This document shows positions 1-5,338 of a stretch of 6,816 nucleotides of DNA, in pieces (within the stretch, counting starts at the first letter, position 1; every line of letters starts with the position of its first letter). Origin of the DNA: an uncultured Chloroflexota bacterium. GTDB taxonomy: Bacteria; Chloroflexota; Limnocylindria; Limnocylindrales; CSP1-4. Under the pieces are notes generated by a model, which saw nothing but the letters and a program-made list of their open reading frames with translations, was not told the DNA's origin and searched no databases. A program made the position numbers and the translations under genes. The DNA lies in NCBI GenBank assembly GCA_903924005.1, contig CAIXZV010000453.1, positions 1 to 6,816 of the forward strand. The letters are read 5' to 3'.

Positions 1-1002
1 CTGCTGGGCATCACCAAGATCGGCGCCGTCAAGGCTGTCGACGGCGTGTCGTTTACCGTCCGGCGCGGCGAGACCCTGGGTCTCGTGGGCGAGTCCGGCT
101 GTGGAAAGACCACGCTGGGCAAGGTCATCATGCGGCTGATCCCGCCAACCTCTGGCGAGGTGTTCGTCAAGGGCGAGCCGATCATGAAGCTGCCCGCGAA
201 GAGGATGCAGGCGATCCGCCGCGACATGCAGATCGTCTTCCAGGATCCATACGCCAGCCTCAACCCGCGCATGACGGTGGGGGAGATCATCGGCGAGGGC
301 CCGCTCGTCCACGGGATGAGCGACCGCAAGCAGCGCGAGGAGCTTGTCCGCGAACTGCTAGGCAAGGTGGGCCTCAACCAGTCGCACATCCACCGCTATC
401 CGCACGAGTTCTCGGGTGGCCAGCGCCAGCGCATCGGCATCGCCCGGGCGCTCGCGCTCAACCCTGAGTTCATCGTCTGTGACGAGCCGGTCTCAGCACT
501 TGACGTGTCGATCCAGAGCCAGGTGCTCAATCTGCTTGACGATCTGCAGCAGGACCTCGGGCTGACCTACCTGTTCATCGCCCACAACCTGGCGGTTGTG
601 GAGCACGTGAGCGACCGGGTTGGCGTCATGTACCTGGGCAAGCTGGTAGAGCTCTCGGGTGCGGACACCCTGTACGAGACCCCCGGGCATCCGTACACCG
701 TGGCGCTGCTGTCGGCCGTCCCCAGCCCGGATCCGCGCGTCCGCAAGAAGCGCATCCTGCTCAAGGGCGACGTGCCGTCACCGGCCAACCCGCCGTCCGG
801 CTGCCGGTTCCACACACGGTGCTGGCTGCGTGAGCGGCTTGGCAACCCTGAGAACTGCGCCACTGTGGAGCCGGTGCTCCGGACGGTCCGCCCGGGTCAG
901 GAGTCCGCCTGCCACTACAGCGAGGAGATCAACGCAGACTCCATTGCTTCGGCGGCACGCCAGAGCGACGCGCTTACCGTAGCCGTGGCCGACGCCAACT
1001 AG
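1..1002 (+). CDS. dppF: Oligopeptide/dipeptide ABC transporter ATP-binding protein, OppF/DppF type (5' end missing)
   Basis: This is an ATPase subunit of a peptide-type ABC importer; it hydrolyses ATP on the cytoplasmic face of a DppB/DppC-like permease pair. The frame is open from base 1 (333 residues visible), and the GTG at 46 lies inside the conserved beta-strand before the P-loop, so the true start is upstream, probably by a few tens of codons. Visible motifs, numbered from base 1, are Walker A GESGCGKTT (30-38), Q-loop FQDPYASLNPR (from about 80), signature FSGGQRQR (137-144), Walker B FIVCDE with catalytic Glu (157-162), D-loop SALD (165-168) and switch His in IAHN (195). The Q-loop and signature wording are of the F type rather than the D type. 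The C-terminal oligo_HPY domain has four cysteines (268, 274, 286, 304) in the pattern GCRFHTRC...C...ACH; such cysteines bind a [4Fe-4S] cluster in some homologues. An unconserved tail of about 25 residues follows. The partner D-type ATPase and permeases are presumably upstream. Confidence 0.95.
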   Translation: MLGITKIGAVKAVDGVSFTVRRGETLGLVGESGCGKTTLGKVIMRLIPPTSGEVFVKGEPIMKLPAKRMQAIRRDMQIVFQDPYASLNPRMTVGEIIGEGPLVHGMSDRKQREELVRELLGKVGLNQSHIHRYPHEFSGGQRQRIGIARALALNPEFIVCDEPVSALDVSIQSQVLNLLDDLQQDLGLTYLFIAHNLAVVEHVSDRVGVMYLGKLVELSGADTLYETPGHPYTVALLSAVPSPDPRVRKKRILLKGDVPSPANPPSGCRFHTRCWLRERLGNPENCATVEPVLRTVRPGQESACHYSEEINADSIASAARQSDALTVAVADAN

Positions 1003-1004
1003 CC

Positions 1005-1598
1005 ATGGTCGCCCCCAGCGACCCGCCGGGCCGAGGTCGCCTCTCGATTGAGGAACGGGCCGCCCGGCGTGACCACATGGAGCACGCGTCGGGCGACCGG
1101 TACCAGATCCTCCTGCGCAGCCTCCGGGCGGGCAGGGAGATGCGGCCTCTCTCGTTGGGCACGGACAAGATCGAGTGGCACCCGATCGCCCGCAAGCTCC
1201 TGATCGCCATCCTGATCGGGCTCACGCTGTACGTTGCGGCCGCCGGGGGGTATCGGTTCTGGCGGCTTGGCCACGTTGACGCCTGGTCCGGACCGGACGC
1301 GGCGGTGACATCGGGCCAGCGGCTTGAGAGCTGTGCGGTGGTGGCCCTGCACGAGTACGACTCGGTCTACCCCGTGTGGGTTCGGTACGGCGGCAAGGTC
1401 TATGTCGCAACCGGGCTTGGCCGGCCGCTGCCCACCACCCTGACGGGCCGGTACGACATCACCGCGTACACCCTGGGCAAACTCCAGCTGTGGCGCATCC
1501 TCGATACGCCCGACGGGCGAACTGGCACCGAGATCATCCTGCGCTTTGCGCCGGACAACGTGGGGCTGCTCTTCCGGGCCGCGACGGACTGCCAGTAG
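1005..1598 (+). CDS. Hypothetical single-pass membrane protein coupled to dppF
   Basis: I do not recognise a family for this 197-residue protein. The N-terminal 60 residues are charged and Arg-rich, so probably cytoplasmic. One hydrophobic segment follows at about 61-83 (start IARKLLIAILIGL), with positive charge before it. The remaining 110 residues should lie outside the membrane as a small, beta-rich domain (YPVWVRYGGKVYVA, then LTGRYDITAYTLGKLQLWRI). That outer domain has two cysteines, C110 and C196 (second-last residue), which could form a disulfide joining its ends. The ATG at 1005 is two bases after the dppF stop, so translational coupling is likely; no clear Shine-Dalgarno sequence precedes it. 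In-frame ATGs at 1077 and 1140 would keep the membrane segment and cannot be excluded as starts. Codon and base use match the neighbours and the product has balanced composition, which supports a real gene. Position suggests a transporter-associated accessory protein, but this is inference only. Confidence 0.72.
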   Translation: MVAPSDPPGRGRLSIEERAARRDHMEHASGDRYQILLRSLRAGREMRPLSLGTDKIEWHPIARKLLIAILIGLTLYVAAAGGYRFWRLGHVDAWSGPDAAVTSGQRLESCAVVALHEYDSVYPVWVRYGGKVYVATGLGRPLPTTLTGRYDITAYTLGKLQLWRILDTPDGRTGTEIILRFAPDNVGLLFRAATDCQ

Positions 1599-1612
1599 GG
1601 GCGCGTGCCTCG

Positions 1613-3316
1613 TCAGCCGCCGGGCGGCGGATTGAGCAGGCCGCCAAACAGCCCCGACCACACGCCGCCGGTGTTTGACGCCGCCCGCGCCGGTGACGCC
1701 GCGTCCCATGCGGCGCGGAACGTGGCCAGCACGTCGTGGGCATCGAGGGTTGCGCCGTCGCCGGTCCCGAGCCGCGCGCGGAGGCGGCAGGTCCAGACGG
1801 TTGCGTCCTGCGACGGGACGCAGGCGGAGGCCAGGTTGGGCACCGGGGCCGTAGCGCCCGCGTGCAGGCTGTAGAGGCCGTCGCTCACAAGGGAGCAGAG
1901 ACGCCAGGCATCGGGCGAGGATGCCGCGCCGCACCAGCCGCCGCCGGCGGGCCCGGCCTGCAGGAAGACGATCTGGCCTCGATCACCAGCGGTCATGGCC
2001 CGCAGCGGGTCAGCGCCCAGCGGGGAGGCTGCGGCACCCGCGACATCGGTGCGCCATGCGGTCATCGACCCGGCGCTTGCCAGCGGCACCAGCACCTGCG
2101 CCGCCCGCAGGGTGTTTGAGATTGCAGCGAACGCGGCATCCCGGTCGGCGGGCGCTGTCACGGCGGCAACCGCCGCCAACTGATTTGCAACGGCACCGGC
2201 CCGGCGCGCCCCAGCAGACCCTGGCCGATCCGTGAAGAGGGCCGCGTAGAAGGCAGCGGCGTCCGCCACTGGCGAGGTGACGGCATCGAGGTAGAGACCG
2301 TCGATGGTTGCGTCGTTGATCCCCGCGCGCAGGAGCGCAGCCGGCATGGCGTCCACCCGCACCCGGACCCCAAGGGTCGCTGAGAGTTGGCCTGCGAGGG
2401 CGGCCGCGACGCCCGCCGGGTCTGGCAGCCCCGGGATTGGCGCATCGGGGATGTGCAGCGGGTAGGTGGTGGCGCGATCGAAGGCGGCGCCATCAAGCGC
2501 GGCGACGCCGGCGGGGCCGTTGTACGGCGGGAAGGCCGTGCCCGCGCAGCCCGATGCCGCGATGCACGGCGCCAGGTGGGTGGCGACGGACGACCCTGCC
2601 GGGAAGGCCGCGAGCAGCCGCGTCGTGTCAATACCGACAGCAACGGCTCGCCGGACGGCGACCGTGGCAAACGCGCCGCCGTCGCCAAACCCGAGATACG
2701 CCACAGCCAGCGACGGACGCGGCACGAGGGCCACCTCGGGCATCGTCACCAGGTTGTCCAGGGACCCCGGGTCGGGCGCGTCGATCCCGTCAACGCTTGC
2801 GTTGGTGAGCATGGCCGTCCGCGCGGCGGCATCGGCTGCCCAGCGCAGGATTGCGATGGACGACGCACCACCCTTGACGCCCGCGGCAGGGATCAGCCGG
2901 ACGTTGTCGCCAGCGCGTGCCTCGATCTGCCAGGCGCCTGACCCCGCCACGAACGCCGCCGACGATGGATCCGACGCGATGTGGTCCAGCGCCGACCCGG
3001 CCACGACCCCGAGCGACGGGTGGGCGATGCGCGCCAGAAATGCCCCGTCCGGACCGCAGAGCGTGAACCTGACCGTTCGCGCGTCGAGTGCCTCCACTCG
3101 GCCCAGGTTCCCCTGGTAGCCCACCACGCCGCAGGCCGAACCTGTCTCTGGCCATGCCGCAACTGGAAACGGCGATACGGCGGGGGAGGACGGCGATGGT
3201 CCGCCCGCGGGACCACCCAACGGCCCGGTCGTCGGCGCGATCGACGGCGCTGGGGCGCAGCCGGCGGCGAGGGCAGCCACCAGCGCCACGGCCGTGATGG
3301 CGCGCGATACGGTCAT
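1613..3316 (-). CDS. Family 5 (peptide/nickel-type) substrate-binding lipoprotein with apparently circularly permuted order
   Basis: The 567-residue product starts with a lipoprotein signal peptide (hydrophobic ITAVALVAALAAG, then lipidated C20) and a Pro/Ser/Gly linker to about residue 55. Sequence blocks of the SBP_bac_5 fold follow in rotated order. Residues 71-87 (VEALDARTVRFTL), 126-145, 154-180 and 206-232 (YLGF, then VRRAVAVGID) resemble the middle of the family. Residues 300-345 and 394-442 resemble its C-terminus (LVPLAS, W, SPLG). Residues 446-545 then give the block that normally opens the mature protein: QIVFLQAG, LVSDGLY, APVPNLASACV, TVWTCRLR and DGATLDAHDVLATF. The GTGPF-like motif is degenerate (GSGAW, 126-130). 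Eight cysteines besides C20 are present. The start at 3316 is chosen for its signal peptide and an AGGAGG 10 bases upstream; the frame is open to 3532, but that extension overlaps the neighbour's ribosome site and would bury the signal peptide. It is transcribed divergently from the conventional binding-protein operon. Ligand and partner permease are unknown. Confidence 0.9.
   Translation of the reverse strand: MTVSRAITAVALVAALAAGCAPAPSIAPTTGPLGGPAGGPSPSSPAVSPFPVAAWPETGSACGVVGYQGNLGRVEALDARTVRFTLCGPDGAFLARIAHPSLGVVAGSALDHIASDPSSAAFVAGSGAWQIEARAGDNVRLIPAAGVKGGASSIAILRWAADAAARTAMLTNASVDGIDAPDPGSLDNLVTMPEVALVPRPSLAVAYLGFGDGGAFATVAVRRAVAVGIDTTRLLAAFPAGSSVATHLAPCIAASGCAGTAFPPYNGPAGVAALDGAAFDRATTYPLHIPDAPIPGLPDPAGVAAALAGQLSATLGVRVRVDAMPAALLRAGINDATIDGLYLDAVTSPVADAAAFYAALFTDRPGSAGARRAGAVANQLAAVAAVTAPADRDAAFAAISNTLRAAQVLVPLASAGSMTAWRTDVAGAAASPLGADPLRAMTAGDRGQIVFLQAGPAGGGWCGAASSPDAWRLCSLVSDGLYSLHAGATAPVPNLASACVPSQDATVWTCRLRARLGTGDGATLDAHDVLATFRAAWDAASPARAASNTGGVWSGLFGGLLNPPPGG
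1682..1987 (-). other. Displaced N-terminal lobe segment at the C-terminus of the minus-strand binding protein
   Basis: This encodes about residues 444-545 of the minus-strand lipoprotein. It lines up, nearly without gaps in its core, with residues 60-155 of the conventional binding protein at 3531-5264. RGQIVFLQAG matches GGTLVAAIPG, LVSDGLYSL matches VIEGLVGT, PVPNLASACVPSQDATVWTC matches PVLSTDWTISADGLTYTF, and DGATLDAHDVLATFRAAWD matches DGTDFNADAVCYNYDRWKN. In ordinary SBP_bac_5 proteins this block follows the lipoprotein linker directly; here it follows the block that normally ends the protein. The alignment was made by eye. Confidence 0.72.
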
Positions 3317-3326
3317 CCGGGCATCG

Positions 3327-3332
3327 CCTCCT
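3327..3332 (-). promoter_or_regulatory. Ribosome binding site of the minus-strand binding-protein gene
   Basis: The minus strand reads AGGAGG here, 10 bases before the ATG at 3316. It decides the start among several in-frame possibilities, because the ATG it serves begins a well-formed lipoprotein signal peptide. An ATG nearer the site (GCGATGCCC) is out of frame and meets TGA after three codons. Confidence 0.75.
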
Positions 3333-3443
3333 GCGCTCCAAGTCCGGGCCGCGAGTCCGCGCCGCGTGACCACGCCCGGCAGCTGGAACGGTAGCACCGT
3401 GCCGTGTCTGAACCTTGGTGGCTCGCTCTGCGCCGCGCGTCTG

Positions 3444-3449
3444 TAGAAT
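3444..3449 (+). promoter_or_regulatory. Candidate -10 element (TAGAAT) for the binding protein-permease operon
   Basis: TAGAAT differs from the TATAAT consensus at one position and is AT-rich against a GC-rich background, about 80 bases before the ATG at 3531. No good -35 lies at 16-18 bases: the nearest TTG (TTGGTG, 3415-3420) is 23 bases away. The call is therefore weak. Confidence 0.3.
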
Positions 3450-3460
3450 GCCCAGATCAC

Positions 3461-3495
3461 TGGCGGGTTCGCGGTCCGGGCCGACCGCCAGGCGG
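3461..3495 (+). promoter_or_regulatory. Overlapping inverted repeats in the leader of the binding-protein gene
   Basis: Three mutually exclusive stems can form. GCGGTC (3471-3476) pairs with GACCGC (3483-3488) across a 6-base loop; TGGCGG (3461-3466) pairs with CCGCCA (3485-3490); CCGCC (3485-3489) pairs with GGCGG (3491-3495), although a loop of one base is too tight unless the stem opens. They sit downstream of the candidate -10 and 35 bases before the ATG, so they could be an operator or a folded leader. Short GC palindromes arise easily by chance in DNA this GC-rich. Confidence 0.25.
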
Positions 3496-3517
3496 CGTAA
3501 GCCGCACGTCCCGGAAC

Positions 3518-3526
3518 AGGAGGAGG
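3518..3526 (+). promoter_or_regulatory. Strong ribosome binding site of the conventional binding-protein gene
   Basis: AGGAGGAGG provides two overlapping AGGAGG cores, 7 and 4 bases before the ATG at 3531. It is the strongest ribosome site in the window and fits high expression of the binding protein relative to the permeases, which lack any clear site. Confidence 0.85.
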
Positions 3527-3530
3527 AAGC

Positions 3531-5264
3531 ATGTCCTACAAACGGATCGGGGCCCTGCTCGCGGCGACCATGATCGTGGTCTCTGCGTGCGGCGGGTCTA
3601 CCGCGACACCGGCGCCCACCGCGGCGCCCACAGCCGCACCCACAAGCTCGGCCACCGGGGCCCCCACCGCGGCGCCCAGCGCCACCCCGGCCGCCGGCAC
3701 CCCCAAGGACGGCGGCACGCTTGTTGCGGCCATCCCGGGCGACATCTCGTCAACCGACACCGCGTTCATCCAGGACAGCAACAGCTCCGCGGTGAGCAAC
3801 CAGGTCATCGAGGGCCTCGTCGGGACCAAGCCGGGCACCACCGGCGAGATCATCCCGGTGCTCTCCACGGACTGGACCATCAGCGCAGACGGCCTGACCT
3901 ACACGTTCAACCTGCGGGCCGGCGTCAAGTTCCATGACGGCACGGACTTCAACGCGGACGCCGTTTGCTACAACTACGATCGCTGGAAGAACTTCACCGG
4001 CGCCCTCGCGAGCGGTGACTACTCGTACTACTACGCGGCTGTCTTCGGCGGCTACGGCAAGGACTCCAACATGGTGTCCTGCACCGCTGCAAGCGCCTCG
4101 CAGGTCGTGATCGTCCTCAACCACCCCTACAGCTCGTTCCTGCTGAGCCAGACGATCACCTCGTTCGGCATCAACAGCCCCGCGGCGCTCAAGGCACTGG
4201 ACGCGGACAACCCCGACCCGACGAAGTCCGGCTACAACACCGGCTCCAAGGGCGCCATGGTGGGCACAGGCCCCTTCATGTTCAGCGAGTACGTGCCGAA
4301 CGACCACGTCACCGTGGTCAAGTTCCCGGGCTACTGGAACAAGGACGGCGTTGCGCACCTGGACAAGGTGACCTTCAAGCCGTACGCGGACCAGACGGCC
4401 ACCCTGAACGCGCTGCAGGCCGGCGACATCGACTTCGCGTTCAACCTCAACCCGACGGACCTGGGCACGATCAAGGCTGACGCCAACCTGACCGCGGTTG
4501 ACCGCGGCCAGTCGTGCAACCTGTTCCACCTGGCCATGAACCAGACCCACAAGCCGTTTGACAACGCCAAGATCCGCGAGGCCGTTGGCTACGCGATCAA
4601 CAAGCAGGCGCTGATTGACACCTTCTACGGCGGGCAGGCCAACGTTGCCGTGACCTGGATGCCGAAAGAAGGCCTCTACGCCAAGGACGAGAGCCTCCCG
4701 ACCTACGACGTGGCCAAGGCCAAGGCGCTGATCGCGGAGTCCGGCGTTCCGGCGTCCGAGCTCAAGTTTGACTTCTGGTACCCGTCCAACGTGGCCCGGC
4801 CGTACATGCCGGACCCGAAGGGCATCTTCCAGGCCATCTCGTCTGACCTCGAGGCAGTTGGCTTCACGCCCACTGCCCAGACCAAGCCGTGGCGCGACGG
4901 ATACCTCAAGGAAGAGGCCACGGGCAAGTACCCGATGTGGCTGATTGGCTGGACCTGCGACTGGGCGGGCCCGGACAACTTCCTCGACACCGCGTTCTTC
5001 AACTATCAGGGTGGCAAGCCCAGCCCTGAGTTCGCGTACAAGAACGACACGCTGCAGGCGACCATGAAGGCCGCTGAGGCTGCCACCACCGACGCCGAAG
5101 CGAAGACGCTCTGGGAGAAGGCGCAGGATCTCATCCGCGCCGACATGCCCACCGTGCCGATCGTCAACTCGACGCCGCCGGCAGCCGGAGCTGCGTACGT
5201 GAAGGGGTTTGTCGGTTCGGGCAACCTGACCGAGATCCTCAACACCGTCTGGCTCGATAAGTAG
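3531..5264 (+). CDS. Peptide/nickel-type ABC transporter substrate-binding lipoprotein (SBP_bac_5)
   Basis: This 577-residue extracytoplasmic lipoprotein captures a solute, probably a peptide, and hands it to the DppB/DppC permeases encoded next. It has a signal peptide (RIGALLAATMIVV) with lipobox VSAC and lipidated C20, then a disordered Thr/Ala/Pro linker to about residue 58. The SBP_bac_5 domain follows in the usual order: GGTLVAAIPGD (61-71), QVIEGLVG, IIPVLSTDWTISADGLTYTF (107-126), LRAGVKFHDGTDFNADAV (128-145), VGTGPFMFSEY (244-254), the W...K..Y block near 269-300, FDNAKIREAVGYAINKQALI (343-362), and the C-terminal LIRADMPTVPIV (534-545). Length is typical. Cysteines C146 and C184 flank a Tyr-rich insertion (155-180) and may pair. 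The start is fixed by AGGAGG at ideal spacing and by the signal peptide. It is the first gene of a rightward operon; a strong stem-loop follows its stop. Ligand specificity cannot be read from the sequence: dipeptide, oligopeptide, nickel and sugar-oligomer binders share this fold. Confidence 0.95.
   Translation: MSYKRIGALLAATMIVVSACGGSTATPAPTAAPTAAPTSSATGAPTAAPSATPAAGTPKDGGTLVAAIPGDISSTDTAFIQDSNSSAVSNQVIEGLVGTKPGTTGEIIPVLSTDWTISADGLTYTFNLRAGVKFHDGTDFNADAVCYNYDRWKNFTGALASGDYSYYYAAVFGGYGKDSNMVSCTAASASQVVIVLNHPYSSFLLSQTITSFGINSPAALKALDADNPDPTKSGYNTGSKGAMVGTGPFMFSEYVPNDHVTVVKFPGYWNKDGVAHLDKVTFKPYADQTATLNALQAGDIDFAFNLNPTDLGTIKADANLTAVDRGQSCNLFHLAMNQTHKPFDNAKIREAVGYAINKQALIDTFYGGQANVAVTWMPKEGLYAKDESLPTYDVAKAKALIAESGVPASELKFDFWYPSNVARPYMPDPKGIFQAISSDLEAVGFTPTAQTKPWRDGYLKEEATGKYPMWLIGWTCDWAGPDNFLDTAFFNYQGGKPSPEFAYKNDTLQATMKAAEAATTDAEAKTLWEKAQDLIRADMPTVPIVNSTPPAAGAAYVKGFVGSGNLTEILNTVWLDK
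3615..3678 (+). repeat. Low-complexity linker with 16-base direct repeat
   Basis: CCCACCGCGGCGCCCA occurs at 3615-3630 and again, identically, at 3663-3678, exactly 48 bases (16 codons) apart and in frame. It encodes PTAAP-type units in the flexible tether between the lipidated cysteine and the binding domain. Tandem copy-number change in such tethers is expected and should not affect folding. Confidence 0.7.
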
Positions 5265-5273
5265 TCAGGAGCG

Positions 5274-5307
5274 TGGAGCCCCGAGGCCGCAAGGTCTCGG
5301 GGCTCCA
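5274..5307 (+). terminator. Intercistronic stem-loop with GCAA tetraloop (attenuating terminator or mRNA stabiliser)
   Basis: TGGAGCCCCGAGGCC (5274-5288) and GGTCTCGGGGCTCCA (5293-5307) form a 15-base-pair stem with one G-U pair (5286/5295), closed by a GNRA-type tetraloop GCAA. A further G-U pair is possible at 5273/5308. It begins 9 bases after the binding-protein stop and ends 31 bases before the permease start. No T-tract follows (the next bases are TTCCCGCCCGCC), so it is not a canonical intrinsic terminator. A partial terminator or a 3' block to exonucleases, leaving more binding-protein mRNA than permease mRNA, is the likelier role. Confidence 0.75.
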
Positions 5308-5338
5308 TTCCCGCCCGCCCAACTGCTGACCTGATCCT

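Larger units (their letters stand above)
3317..3530. promoter_or_regulatory. Divergent intergenic region between the two binding-protein genes
   Basis: These 214 bases separate two genes that are read outward, so promoters for both should lie here. The right part holds one -10-like hexamer and overlapping inverted repeats, listed separately. On the minus strand I found no convincing -35/-10 pair. No gene or tRNA is visible. A shared regulator acting on both binding proteins from this region is plausible but not shown by the sequence. Confidence 0.6.

Noticed and set aside
1617..1630. Possible terminator hairpin CCGCC-GGGC-GGCGG
   Set aside because: The stem is only five pairs, no T-tract follows on either strand, and it is the coding sequence for the lipoprotein's Pro-Pro-Pro-Gly-Gly tail.
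999..1934. Open frame of 311 codons on the minus strand across the hypothetical gene and the end of the lipoprotein gene
   Set aside because: The Arg/Pro-rich product has no recognisable motif and spans two better-supported genes in different frames; typical GC-driven shadow.
2387..3119. Several plus-strand open frames of 120-220 codons across the minus-strand lipoprotein gene
   Set aside because: They overlap one another in different frames and have low-complexity Arg/Ala/Gly-rich translations; the minus-strand frame alone has a signal peptide and family blocks.
3415..3420. TTGGTG as a -35 element
   Set aside because: It lies 23 bases from the TAGAAT hexamer, too far for a standard promoter, and matches the consensus at only three positions.
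3317..3532. N-terminal extension of the minus-strand lipoprotein by 72 codons, from an ATG at 3532
   Set aside because: It would place a proper lipoprotein signal peptide inside the protein, ignores the AGGAGG before the ATG at 3316, and overlaps the divergent gene's ribosome site and start codon.
3750..4550. Open frame of 266 codons antisense to the conventional binding-protein gene
   Set aside because: The Val/Arg/Glu-rich product mirrors the GC-rich codons of the sense gene, with no signal or motif.
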